Source: Chryseobacterium pennipullorum | GTDB lineage: Bacteria; Bacteroidota; Bacteroidia; Flavobacteriales; Weeksellaceae | DNA: 64,000 nt | Assembly: GCF_003384725.1 (NCBI RefSeq) | Contig: NZ_QNVV01000010.1 | Span: 120,578 to 184,577 of the forward strand | Reading direction: 5' to 3' | Shown here: piece after piece, positions 42,926 to 50,764 of the stretch | How positions within the stretch are numbered: the stretch's first letter is position 1 | How the letters are laid out: each line of letters starts with the position of its first letter | Notes under the pieces: model-generated | What the model was told of the DNA's origin: nothing | Databases searched by the model: none | What the model saw: the letters and a program-made list of their open reading frames with translations, nothing else | Translations under genes and position numbers: made by a program

Positions 42926-43717
42926 ATGAAGAAACTGTTTACTCTATTGCTATTGGTGTTTCTGGCAAAGATCAATGCTCAACTATATTCCGGAGAGGTA
43001 TTCCTGAGGGACAACTCTATTTTATATCTTAATCAGGTCTACGTGACCAACCTGAACACTCAAAAGACCGTTCTTACTGACTATAATGGTAATTTTAATG
43101 TCCCGGCCAAAGAGGGAGATGTGATCCGTTTTACCTCGATTGTTACGGAGAGAAAAGATGTGAAGCTGACCCCCCAGATGATGGAGCGGAAAAATCTGGT
43201 AGAGCTTAGAATTGCCTACTATGAAATTCAGGAAATCGTACTGAGCAGATTCAAGCCTACGGGAAATCTCCGGTATGATGTCAACTCGCTCAGAAAAGAG
43301 GATAAGGCATTGGCGATTAAGAAAATCATCGGGCTTCCTGAACCTAAAGGGGACGGCACGCCACCGGAACTTCCCGTGGCAGGATTAAGAGATGGTGGAC
43401 TTACCTTCAGCCTGGGAAGTATTTATGATATCCTTTCCGGTGAAAGAAAGAAAAAACAGCGTTATCAGGCCTATGAAAATATGAATAATTCAGTTACTCA
43501 GATAAAAAATTATCTCGGGAAGGATTACTTTACCCGATTTAAGATTCCTGAAAATTTAATTGACAACTTCCTACAGTTTGTCTATACTTCTGAAAACATC
43601 CAGCCTTATGTACTCGCCGGAAATTTTGAAGCGATTAAAGTTCCAATTGAAAAATATTTGCCGATCTATCAGAAACGATTAAGAAACTCCCACCTTCAGG
43701 AAGTGGTAGGCAAGTAA
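42926..43717 (+). CDS. Secreted carboxypeptidase-regulatory-like domain protein
   Basis: 263 aa. Signal peptide MKKLFTLLLLVFLAKINAQ. Residues about 20-105 resemble the carboxypeptidase D regulatory-like beta-sandwich found at the N-terminus of SusC/TonB receptors: VFLRDNSILYLNQVYVTNLNTQ, then TDYNGNFNVPAKEGDVIRF. The C-terminal half is helical and charged, with no TonB plug or barrel, so this is a stand-alone form. A longer frame from 42875 is rejected since it would put the promoter inside the gene. It directly follows the surface-protein array; the role is unknown. Confidence 0.8.
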   Translation: MKKLFTLLLLVFLAKINAQLYSGEVFLRDNSILYLNQVYVTNLNTQKTVLTDYNGNFNVPAKEGDVIRFTSIVTERKDVKLTPQMMERKNLVELRIAYYEIQEIVLSRFKPTGNLRYDVNSLRKEDKALAIKKIIGLPEPKGDGTPPELPVAGLRDGGLTFSLGSIYDILSGERKKKQRYQAYENMNNSVTQIKNYLGKDYFTRFKIPENLIDNFLQFVYTSENIQPYVLAGNFEAIKVPIEKYLPIYQKRLRNSHLQEVVGK

Positions 43718-43750
43718 TCCTTAATAGAATTACAGGTTATACACTATATG

Positions 43751-43787
43751 ATAATCCATACACCTTCTGTATGGGTTATTTTTTTTA
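43751..43787 (+). terminator. Rho-independent terminator
   Basis: 11-bp stem ATAATCCATAC / GTATGGGTTAT (one G-U pair), 7-nt loop and T8 tract after the gene at 42926. Confidence 0.88.
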
Positions 43788-43989
43788 AGAATACTGATCT
43801 CCATTGATATAGAATACTCAAATTTTAAAACATATATGCTTCAAATGTTTAAAAATATGCCTACATTTATATCACAATAAAGTGTTAAATAAAAATAAAA
43901 CTCAAACCAGTCCGTTATCTTATTAAACAAAACTAATAGACCAAATACAAATTAAGAGAAGTACCAAATCTTTAATTTAATATTTATTA

Positions 43990-44754
43990 ATGAAAAAAAT
44001 ACTTTTACTTCTTGGCTCGGTCCTTTTTTTCAGTCTGTCTGCCCAAAAGAAAGGCAAAGACTACAGTGATGTTATAAAAAGTAAGAATATTTACGAAATC
44101 AATGCCTTTCTAAGAGATGCACATCCAGATGATCCCAGAAGATCAGTTCTGAAACCCAGGGTAATGGAACTGATGACAGAATACATTAAAAATGCCCATC
44201 CCGCGGATCAGAAAGTAAAAGACATGCAGGAAATGCTGGCTTTACTGAGAAGAAGACCTTCCACAAAGATAAGTTTTGATGAAATGAATGCCATCATCAA
44301 ACAGAAACAGATTGCAAAATACAAAGCAGAACTGGCAGCGAAACAATCTACCACGGTATATACTCCGAGTACTGCCCAGAATACTTTTGTTGTCAATACA
44401 GCTTCCAATGCTGCGATTCCGAATGCTGAAGCTGAAGAATTCAATATGCTAATGGCAGTTTCTCCCATTGAGCATCAGAACAGAACGGTGAAGATCCTTA
44501 ATTCTCTATTTGACAATGATCCTAACGCCAAAGAATGTATCGTGATGATCCAGAACAAATCGGATTGTAATATCATTATGCGAATGGAAGGAGTCGGCAC
44601 TATTAAATACAGACTGGCGATACCCGCACAGGGCGAAAACTCAATCGTGATTGAGAAAGGCCAGTACCTTTTCAGCAGTATGGTATGCGGAGCCCAGTAT
44701 GCTTCCCAAAAAACGATTCAGAGACCTATTATGGTAGCACTGGGCAGTAAGTAA
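43990..44754 (+). CDS. Secreted protein of unknown function, family member B
   Basis: 254 aa. Signal peptide ending LSAQ, then KKGKDYSDVIKSKNIYEINAFL and AHPDDPRRSVLKPR, shared almost unchanged with member C at 45550. The C-terminal domain has the family blocks IQNKSDCNIIMRMEG, AIPAQGENSIVIEKGQY and SSMVCGAQYASQ with the two conserved cysteines. No catalytic motif is visible; a small extracytoplasmic binding or structural domain is more likely than an enzyme. The 272-bp region upstream is AT-rich and shows no TAnnTTTG match. trmB follows 101 nt later with its own promoter. Confidence 0.78.
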   Translation: MKKILLLLGSVLFFSLSAQKKGKDYSDVIKSKNIYEINAFLRDAHPDDPRRSVLKPRVMELMTEYIKNAHPADQKVKDMQEMLALLRRRPSTKISFDEMNAIIKQKQIAKYKAELAAKQSTTVYTPSTAQNTFVVNTASNAAIPNAEAEEFNMLMAVSPIEHQNRTVKILNSLFDNDPNAKECIVMIQNKSDCNIIMRMEGVGTIKYRLAIPAQGENSIVIEKGQYLFSSMVCGAQYASQKTIQRPIMVALGSK

Positions 44755-44825
44755 CGACCTCCATTAAACTGATTATCTATCTGTCTTTTACCCCTGAAAG
44801 ACAGCGATGCTATTTAAAAATTCAC

Positions 44826-44833
44826 TATTTTTG
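44826..44833 (+). promoter_or_regulatory. -7 promoter element for trmB (TATTTTTG)
   Basis: Exact match, 22 nt before the ATG. Confidence 0.55.
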
Positions 44834-44855
44834 CAGTCGTTTTATAAATGACTCA

Positions 44856-45533
44856 ATGGGCAAGAATAAATTATCAAGATTCGCAGAAAACAAAATATTA
44901 CCAAATGTAATCCAACCTACAAGAGAAGAGGCCCTTAATGGTTTTGATCTTAAAGGTAAATGGAGAGAAAACTTCTTTAAAAATGACCATCCTATCGTTT
45001 TGGAGCTGGGATGTGGAAAAGGGGAATATTCTGTAGGACTCGCCAAAACGTTTCCGGAAAAAAACTTTATCGGAATTGATATTAAGGGGGCTAGATTTTG
45101 GTTTGGAGCCAAAGAAGCTGTAGAAAATAATATGAATAATGTGGCTTTTTTAAGATCACAGATCGAACTTGTTGACCATTTCTTTGGTGAAAATGAAGTA
45201 GATGAAATATGGATCACATTCCCAGATCCACAGATCAAATACAGAAGGACCAAGCACAGACTTACACACCCGGATTTTTTAAACCGATATAAAAAGTTTC
45301 TGAAGCCTGGAGGAATTATCCACCTGAAAACAGACTCGGAATTTCTTCATGGATATACCCTTGGATATCTGCAGGGGGCCGGCTATGAAATCATCAGCGC
45401 TCACCACGACATCTACGGAGCACCGGAATATGATCCCAATACCGAGCATCTTAGAGATATCAAAACATATTATGAAGAGTTGTTCTCAGCCAAAGGAAAA
45501 ACAATCACTTACATTAAATTCCGAATAACCTGA
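44856..45533 (+). CDS. trmB: tRNA (guanine-46-N7)-methyltransferase
   Basis: 225 aa SAM-dependent enzyme making m7G46 in tRNA variable loops. SAM-binding LELGCGKGEYSVGLA (about 48-62), GIDIKGARFW, and the family-specific WITFPDPQIKYRRTKHRLTH with the catalytic aspartate region, then FLKPGGIIHLKTDSE. The C-terminal TYYEELFSAKG completes the family pattern. It lies between family members B and C; member C starts 16 nt after its stop and is likely co-transcribed. Confidence 0.95.
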   Translation: MGKNKLSRFAENKILPNVIQPTREEALNGFDLKGKWRENFFKNDHPIVLELGCGKGEYSVGLAKTFPEKNFIGIDIKGARFWFGAKEAVENNMNNVAFLRSQIELVDHFFGENEVDEIWITFPDPQIKYRRTKHRLTHPDFLNRYKKFLKPGGIIHLKTDSEFLHGYTLGYLQGAGYEIISAHHDIYGAPEYDPNTEHLRDIKTYYEELFSAKGKTITYIKFRIT

Positions 45534-45549
45534 TGAAATAATTTGATTG

Positions 45550-46242
45550 ATGAAAAAAAATTTTTTACCGGTTTTATTCTTCATACTTCTGCTTCCAGCC
45601 TTTACTTCCGCACAGAAAAAAGGCAGTACAGACATCCTCAAAAGCACAAAGATCAACGAAATTGAAGAATACCTCAAAAAGGCCCACCCAGACGACCCTA
45701 AAAGGAGTGTCCTGAAGCCAAAGCTTATTGCTTTGAAAAATGCTGAATGGACAAAAGGAGCCCGTAATGCCAAGCCCATGGAAGCAAGGCCCGTGATCTC
45801 CGATATTCCTAAAAGCATCATGAGAAATCCCTATTCGGATGATGCTGAGGACTTTAAAAAGCTCATTGCAGAAAACTCTGCCGAACATAAGGAAAAAACA
45901 GTAAAACTCCTGAACGCCATGTTCAGTGAAGATATTACCCGTAAGGAAGCTATCCTTTTATTCAAAAATAATTCGGACTGCAATATTTTACTTCGGATTG
46001 AAGGAAAAGATTACTATAACCTTGCCGTCCCTGCACACGGAGAAAACTTTATTGTGGTCAATAAGGGCCAGTATACCCTCAACAGTAATATTTGTGACCT
46101 GAAATACTTCTCCCAGAAAGACATTAAAAAAAGTATATTTGTAACGGTTGATAATCCGGGACAGATTGAAAAGGGGCAAAAGCCTGATCAGATCCATGCA
46201 GCTCCTGAAAAGCAATCGAAAAAAATAAAGAAAAAAAAGTAA
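45550..46242 (+). CDS. Secreted protein of unknown function, family member C
   Basis: 230 aa. Signal peptide (MKKNFLPVLFFILLLPAFTSAQ), then the KSTKINEIEEYLKKAHPDDP and RSVLKPK region shared with member B. The C-terminal conserved domain reads FKNNSDCNILLRIEGKDYY, AVPAHGENFIVVNKGQY and NSNICDLKYFSQ, closest to member A. A very basic tail (KKIKKKK) ends the protein. The ATG at 45550 is used; a TTG directly before it is in frame but unnecessary. Member D starts 6 nt after the stop. Confidence 0.78.
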   Translation: MKKNFLPVLFFILLLPAFTSAQKKGSTDILKSTKINEIEEYLKKAHPDDPKRSVLKPKLIALKNAEWTKGARNAKPMEARPVISDIPKSIMRNPYSDDAEDFKKLIAENSAEHKEKTVKLLNAMFSEDITRKEAILLFKNNSDCNILLRIEGKDYYNLAVPAHGENFIVVNKGQYTLNSNICDLKYFSQKDIKKSIFVTVDNPGQIEKGQKPDQIHAAPEKQSKKIKKKK

Positions 46243-46248
46243 AATTGG

Positions 46249-46683
46249 ATGAAAAAGCTATTGGTTTTTAGCGGGATTTCACTGATCCTTGCCAGTTGTA
46301 ATGTGAATTACGGCGGCTATCCGACAAGAAGTCCCTACCCTGCCAATAATTCCGGCAGCGCTGCTAATACTGAAAGAGAATATAATGAACTGATAAAAAC
46401 CTATAAGCCGGAAACCGCTGAGGTTCTGAATGACCTGCTGAATGATGATGATCCGGGCAATCTGAGAACATCCATCTCTATAGAAAACCGGTCGTCATGC
46501 AATATGGTGCTTACGGTGAGTGGAAACAGCTTCTTTAGAAAGATACCCATCGCTGCAGGTAAGATAGGGTACACAATGGTTCCTAAAAACCAAAATTACA
46601 GGCTGTCTGGCATGGTTTGTAACGCACCGTACCAATCCACCAAGTTTATCACAGGTTCCTATTCAATAAAACTAACCAGATAA
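46249..46683 (+). CDS. Lipoprotein, family member D
   Basis: 144 aa. The leader ends in a lipobox (LILASC, Cys17), so unlike A-C this member is a lipoprotein. A short Gly/Pro/Ser-rich linker is followed directly by the family domain: IENRSSCNMVLTVSG, a diverged middle (IPIAAGKIGYTMVPKNQNY) and SGMVCNAPYQST. The two cysteines are kept. It is the smallest member and essentially the isolated domain. Co-transcribed with member C (6-nt gap). Confidence 0.78.
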   Translation: MKKLLVFSGISLILASCNVNYGGYPTRSPYPANNSGSAANTEREYNELIKTYKPETAEVLNDLLNDDDPGNLRTSISIENRSSCNMVLTVSGNSFFRKIPIAAGKIGYTMVPKNQNYRLSGMVCNAPYQSTKFITGSYSIKLTR

Positions 46684-46686
46684 AGT

Positions 46687-46713
46687 AAAGCTACAGAATA
46701 CTGTGGCTTTTTT
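46687..46713 (+). terminator. Terminator after family member D
   Basis: 10-bp stem AAAGCTACAG / CTGTGGCTTT (one G-U pair), loop AATA, T tract. Confidence 0.85.
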
Positions 46714-46850
46714 ATTACAATACTTTTACTTTGAAGCATAGTATATAAAGGCAGGACCGAAATCAGCCCCCTACAATGGGTATTGACTCCTAAAATTCTG
46801 CAGCTGCATGGACCGGTCTTTGTTTCTCTGACTGAATAAACCAACAAGCC

Positions 46851-46886
46851 AAAAAAAAACGCTGAATCGAAATTCAGCGTTTTTTC
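46851..46886. terminator. Bidirectional terminator downstream of rpsB
   Basis: Long stem around ACGCTGAAT / ATTCAGCGT flanked by A and T runs, loop CGAA; works for rpsB on the minus strand and possibly for transcripts from the plus strand. Confidence 0.88.
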
Positions 46887-46907
46887 TATATTAAAGAAAA
46901 TCTTTAA

Positions 46908-47669
46908 TTATTCTCCATCGAAATCAGCATCTGTATCAGCAGATACTTTTTCTCCTTCTTCTTTAGATTTTTCTTTATCAGCTTTTCTTTGAGACTGACC
47001 TTCTTTGATAGATTCAGAAACTACGCTAAGGATCATATCAATAGACTTAGAAGCATCATCGTTTCCTGGGATAACGAAGTCTACTTTTCTAGGGTCAGAG
47101 TTTGTATCAACGATACCGAAAACTGGAATACCTAGTTTCTTAGCTTCAGTTACCGCGATGTGCTCTCTTAAGATATCAACTACAAATACAGCAGATGGAA
47201 GTCTAACCATATCAGCGATAGAACCTAAGTTCTTCTCCAAGTTAGCTCTTTGTCTGTCAACCTGTAATCTTTCTTTTTTAGATAAAGTTTCGAACGTACC
47301 GTCTTTTTTCATTTTGTCGATAGAGTTCATCTTCTTTACTGCCTTTCTGATTGTAACGAAGTTCGTTAACATACCTCCTGGCCATCTTTCTGTAATATAA
47401 GGCATATTAAGTTCAGCAGCGTGCTTTGCAACTACTTCTTTCGCTTGCTTCTTAGTCGCTACGAAAAGAACTTTTTTACCTGCAGAAGTTAATTTTTCTA
47501 AAGCGCTGCACGCTTCATCCAATTTAACTGCTGTTTTATGTAAGTCTACAATGTGAATACCGTTTTTCTCCATAAAAATGTATGGAGCCATATTTGGATT
47601 CCACTTTCTGGTCATGTGACCGAAGTGTACACCAGCCTCTAAAAGGTCTTTTACATTTGCTTTTGCCAT
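46908..47669 (-). CDS. rpsB: 30S ribosomal protein S2
   Basis: 253 aa. Starts MAKANVKDLLEAGVHFGHMTRKWNP, with the S2 blocks FVATKKQAKEVV, ERWPGGMLTNF and VDTNSDPRKVDFVIPGNDDA. The C-terminal acidic/basic tail is typical of Bacteroidota S2. It follows rpsI after a 187-bp gap that contains degenerate short repeats. A terminator follows 22 nt after the stop, and tsf, its usual partner, is not next to it. Confidence 0.97.
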   Translation of the reverse strand: MAKANVKDLLEAGVHFGHMTRKWNPNMAPYIFMEKNGIHIVDLHKTAVKLDEACSALEKLTSAGKKVLFVATKKQAKEVVAKHAAELNMPYITERWPGGMLTNFVTIRKAVKKMNSIDKMKKDGTFETLSKKERLQVDRQRANLEKNLGSIADMVRLPSAVFVVDILREHIAVTEAKKLGIPVFGIVDTNSDPRKVDFVIPGNDDASKSIDMILSVVSESIKEGQSQRKADKEKSKEEGEKVSADTDADFDGE

Positions 47670-47780
47670 GTTTTCTGTTTTTGTTAGTTTACTTTCCGTC
47701 TTTTAAACAATCAACAACTTCTTTAGATGGGAGAAGCGTTTGGATGCTAAACGTAACGGGCAATTTTTTGTTTAGATAAT

Positions 47781-47853
47781 AGAGCCAAGAACCAAGAGCC
47801 GAGATTAAAGACTGAAAAAATCTTGAATCTTGTGTCTGATATCTTGAATCTTG
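47781..47853. repeat. Degenerate short repeats between rpsI and rpsB
   Basis: AGCCAAGAACCAAGAGCC near 47783-47800 and two copies of TCTTGAATCTTG (47821-47832, 47842-47853), which on the other strand also read as CAAGA units. The function is unknown. Confidence 0.65.
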
Positions 47854-47856
47854 AAA

Positions 47857-48243
47857 TTAACGTTTTGAGAATTGGAATCTCTTTCTTGCTTTTTTCTGAC
47901 CTGGCTTCTTTCTTTCCACCATTCTTGCGTCTCTTGTAAGTAAACCAGCTGGCTTCAATGCTAATCTGAACTCAGCGTTGATCTCGCATAAAGCTCTAGA
48001 AATACCTAATCTGATAGCTTCTGCCTGACCTGTATTACCACCACCGAATACGTTTACGGTAACGTCATACTGGCCAACAGTTTCAGAAAGGATAAACGGT
48101 TGGTTTAATTTGTAAACCATCACGTCTGTAGAGAAATATTCTTTAGCATCTTTACCGTTTACTGTAATGTTTCCAGAACCTGGTCTTACATAAACTCTTG
48201 CTACAGAAGTTTTTCTTCTTCCGATTTTGTGAACTATAGACAT
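47857..48243 (-). CDS. rpsI: 30S ribosomal protein S9
   Basis: 128 aa basic protein: [20 protein letters not shown] at the start, [20 protein letters not shown] in the middle and the invariant [17 protein letters not shown] end, which reaches the ribosomal P site. Starts 6 nt after the rplM stop; the two form the conserved L13-S9 operon. Confidence 0.98.
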   Translation of the reverse strand: MSIVHKIGRRKTSVARVYVRPGSGNITVNGKDAKEYFSTDVMVYKLNQPFILSETVGQYDVTVNVFGGGNTGQAEAIRLGISRALCEINAEFRLALKPAGLLTRDARMVERKKPGQKKARKRFQFSKR

Positions 48244-48249
48244 AATTAA

Positions 48250-48705
48250 TTATTTAAATTCGTTAACATTAATTGTTTTAGGCTGTTGAGCTTCATGTTT
48301 GTGCTCAGTTCCCTCATAAAGATAAAGGTTCTTAAGGATAGCAGCTCCTAATCTGTTTTTAGGTAACATCCCTTTTACAGACTTCTCTAATACCTTTAAA
48401 GAATCTTTCTTTTGAAGTTCAGCCGCAGTCATAGACTTCTGTCCACCAGGATATCCTGTATGCCAGATGTAAGTCTTATCAGCCCACTTGTTTCCGGAAA
48501 GTGTTATTTTCCCAGCATTCAAAACGATCACGTTATCACCACAATCTACGTGAGGTGTAAAGTTCGTTTTGTGCTTACCTCTCAAAATCTTTGCAACCGT
48601 AGAAGCTAGTCTTCCTAACGGCTGTCCTTCAGCGTCTACCACAACCCATTCTTTATTCGCAGTAGCTTTGTTCGCTGAAACAGTTTTGTAACTTAATGTA
48701 TTCAC
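48250..48705 (-). CDS. rplM: 50S ribosomal protein L13
   Basis: 151 aa. Contains WVVVDAEGQPLGRLASTVAK, TPHVDCGDNVIVLNA, HTGYPGG and MLPKNRLGAAILKNLYLY. The start is GTG at 48705; no ATG lies in frame upstream before a stop. First gene of rplM-rpsI(-rpsB), with a promoter at 48752-48781 and a small hairpin at the very 5' end of the predicted leader. Confidence 0.97.
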   Translation of the reverse strand: MNTLSYKTVSANKATANKEWVVVDAEGQPLGRLASTVAKILRGKHKTNFTPHVDCGDNVIVLNAGKITLSGNKWADKTYIWHTGYPGGQKSMTAAELQKKDSLKVLEKSVKGMLPKNRLGAAILKNLYLYEGTEHKHEAQQPKTINVNEFK

Positions 48706-48732
48706 ACGTTTTAGTTAAAGATTAAACATAAT

Positions 48733-48750
48733 TTACCCCTAAAAGGGTGT
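48733..48750 (-). promoter_or_regulatory. Leader hairpin of rplM
   Basis: The minus strand reads CACCC, an AU loop, then GGGGT: a short G/C stem within the first bases of the predicted transcript. It might stabilise the mRNA or bind a ribosomal protein; not tested. Confidence 0.35.
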
Positions 48751-48751
48751 G

Positions 48752-48781
48752 CAAAGGTACAAATTATTTTTGTAACGCAAA
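48752..48781 (-). promoter_or_regulatory. Promoter of the rplM-rpsI operon
   Basis: TTTG (48781-48778), 18-nt spacer, TACCTTTG (48759-48752), read on the minus strand. 46 nt separate the box from the GTG start. Confidence 0.75.
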
Positions 48782-49018
48782 AACATATTTTATTTAATCT
48801 CCTGCATCGCTTTTCCGTTACGGTTTTTTAAGAGACATTAACAGTATTTATGCTTTGGCATAAATCTTGTAAAATGTTGCAGTGAAAAAAAATTTCGGAC
48901 GATTCTAGAAACACAAATGGTAAAGCAAAGAGTTTGGTCCCTCAACTCTTTTCTTTACTCATTTCCGTACGATTTCTGCAATAGTTTACCGGTATCATTA
49001 TTTATTTCCCAAAATAAT
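48782..49018. other. Intergenic stretch between rplM and the DUF3667 gene
   Basis: Holds two stem-loops: an 8-bp ATTTATGC / GCATAAAT hairpin at 48846-48865 and an 8-bp AAAGAGTT / AACTCTTT hairpin at 48927-48951 followed by a T-rich run. No coding sequence seen. Confidence 0.5.
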
Positions 49019-49026
49019 TATCTTTG
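49019..49026 (+). promoter_or_regulatory. -7 promoter element (TATCTTTG)
   Basis: Exact match, 21 nt before the ATG at 49048; it shows that the earlier in-frame TTG at 49024 is not the start. Confidence 0.6.
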
Positions 49027-49047
49027 CGTATAAAACTATCTACATTC

Positions 49048-50154
49048 ATGAGCCACGGAAAGATCAGAGAAGACAAAACCTGCCTGAACTGCGGGCATCA
49101 GGTCGAAGAAAGATTCTGCCCCCATTGCGGACAGGAAAATATCGAAAGCCGACATCCTTTTTATTACCTTTTTACCCATTTTATAGAAGACTTCACCCAT
49201 TATGACGGGCAGTTCTGGGGGACATTCAAAAATTTGATGTTCAAACCCGGAGCTCTTACAACCACTTATCTTGAAGGTAAGAGACAGAAATTTGTACCTC
49301 CTGTTAAGCTCTATATCTTCGTCAGTTTTATCACTTTTTTTGTTTTTGCCATTTTTCCTTTGATGCATTTTAACTTTAACAGCAAAAACGACAGTGAAGG
49401 CTCTGGCAAAATCACTATTTTCGACAGAATGAAGACTCTTGACAGCAAGAAAATCATCGATAGCATAAAGGCAAAACGCGTGCAGACCCAAGAAGATTCT
49501 GCAGCGGTTAAGAGCCTGAGCGTCCTACCCGATTCTGCCAAAATAGATGATCTGGAACAGGCTTTTGAAATGGATAAAAAAATAGATCATGATGTTCAGT
49601 ATGGTGGATATAAAACAAGAAAGTCTTATGATTCGGCATTGGCCAAAAACCCTTCTGCTCTCGATTTTATACAAAAGCCTTTAGCACATAAATTTTTTGA
49701 ACTTAAAGAAAGAGGAGTGACCAAAGCTGAAATTGCCAAGAGCCTTACCGAAACATCTTTTCATAATCTGCCAAAAGCTCTTTTCATCTACCTTCCACTA
49801 TTTGCCTTCTTTTTATGGATTTTCCACAGCAAGAAAAAGTGGTGGTATTTTGATCACGGAGTCTTCACCCTCCATTATTTCTCGTTCCTCCTGCTGAATA
49901 TTCTGTTTGTATTTCTGCTGGTAAAACTGGCAAGCCTTACCAACATCTGGTTTATTAATACCATTTTATATTTGGTACTGTCTGCTCTTCTGATCTATAT
50001 TATGGGGTATTTCTTCATTGCACACCGCCGCGTGTATCATACACACGGGTTGATAAGCTTTATCATCGGAGGAATATTGTTTACCCTTAACTTCTTTACA
50101 TTTATGATATTAGTCGTCGGTCTTGCCCTGGTAAGCTTCCTGATGATTCATTAA
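49048..50154 (+). CDS. DUF3667-type zinc-ribbon membrane protein
   Basis: 368 aa. The N-terminus has a zinc ribbon with two CxxC knuckles, CLNCGHQVEERFCPHCGQ, then HPFYYLFTHFIEDFTHYDGQ and GTFKNLMFKPG, the DUF3667 core. A transmembrane helix follows at about 85-105, then a charged extramembrane loop (about 110-235) and four more helices at about 245-365. Family function is not established. The ATG at 49048 is chosen over the TTG at 49024, which is inside the promoter box. Ends at a shared bidirectional terminator. Confidence 0.85.
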   Translation: MSHGKIREDKTCLNCGHQVEERFCPHCGQENIESRHPFYYLFTHFIEDFTHYDGQFWGTFKNLMFKPGALTTTYLEGKRQKFVPPVKLYIFVSFITFFVFAIFPLMHFNFNSKNDSEGSGKITIFDRMKTLDSKKIIDSIKAKRVQTQEDSAAVKSLSVLPDSAKIDDLEQAFEMDKKIDHDVQYGGYKTRKSYDSALAKNPSALDFIQKPLAHKFFELKERGVTKAEIAKSLTETSFHNLPKALFIYLPLFAFFLWIFHSKKKWWYFDHGVFTLHYFSFLLLNILFVFLLVKLASLTNIWFINTILYLVLSALLIYIMGYFFIAHRRVYHTHGLISFIIGGILFTLNFFTFMILVVGLALVSFLMIH

Positions 50155-50156
50155 AT

Positions 50157-50196
50157 AAAAAAACAGGCAGTCTTTCCGGACTGCCTGTTTTTTTAT
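50157..50196. terminator. Bidirectional terminator between convergent genes
   Basis: Perfect 12-bp stem AAACAGGCAGTC / GACTGCCTGTTT, 6-nt loop, A run on one side and T run on the other; it overlaps the last codon of the minus-strand gene. Confidence 0.93.
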
Positions 50197-50525
50197 TTTC
50201 TTAATGATTTGCTTGCTCTGAAACTTGCTATTAAATAATACGCTACAAAGACTGTTGAAAACTTAAGGATCGACGGAATGGCCAGTTCCAGGCTGAAAAT
50301 TAAAGTTCCAGCCAGTACCAGAATTCCCATGGCCGCAAAAGACAGTCCGAATTTCTGAGGCAGCGTAAAGTTCGGAGTATCCAGATAATAGGCAATTCCC
50401 CAGGCAGCACCAAAGGCTACGGCGTAAAAGATATCCAGCCCGGTATTCTGCGAACTTAAAAAGAAATAATTGATCAGGAAACTTACAACGGTTCCCAGTG
50501 CGAAGTACATCAAAGCTTTTTGCAT
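50193..50525 (-). CDS. Small integral membrane protein of unknown function
   Basis: 110 aa with four predicted helices (about 3-23, 27-47, 53-75 and 82-103) and a basic end (RASKSLRK). No family recognised. A longer reading from 50624 is possible, but the -7 element at 50543-50550 lies inside that extension, so the ATG at 50525 (MQKALMYFALG) is the likelier start. Confidence 0.7.
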   Translation of the reverse strand: MQKALMYFALGTVVSFLINYFFLSSQNTGLDIFYAVAFGAAWGIAYYLDTPNFTLPQKFGLSFAAMGILVLAGTLIFSLELAIPSILKFSTVFVAYYLIASFRASKSLRK

Positions 50526-50542
50526 GTCTGTATAATATGGTG

Positions 50543-50550
50543 CAAAAGTA
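50543..50550 (-). promoter_or_regulatory. -7 promoter element (TACTTTTG)
   Basis: Exact match on the minus strand, 17 nt before the ATG at 50525. Confidence 0.55.
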
Positions 50551-50728
50551 GAAATTTTAATTTGAGAATTGAAAATGCAGCGGTTTGAAAATGAAATTCC
50601 TCCAGGGACGTACAACTTCAACATTCGGGGGTTTTACCCCAAAACCGGGGAGATATAATTAAATAGAGACATCTAAATAAATGAAAACCAATACTATAAA
50701 TTCAAACACAAGGTTCTTTTTTTATTAT

Positions 50729-50736
50729 TATATTTG
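50729..50736 (+). promoter_or_regulatory. -7 promoter element for icmF (TATATTTG)
   Basis: Exact match, 28 nt before the ATG. Confidence 0.55.
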
Positions 50737-50764
50737 AAAACTTAGAAACTTTCTAGAAATTTTT

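Noticed and set aside
49024..49047. TTG start for the DUF3667 protein
   Set aside because: Overlaps the TATCTTTG promoter element; the ATG at 49048 fits the family start.
50526..50624. 33-residue extension of the small membrane protein
   Set aside because: Contains the -7 promoter element; composition is not conserved-looking.
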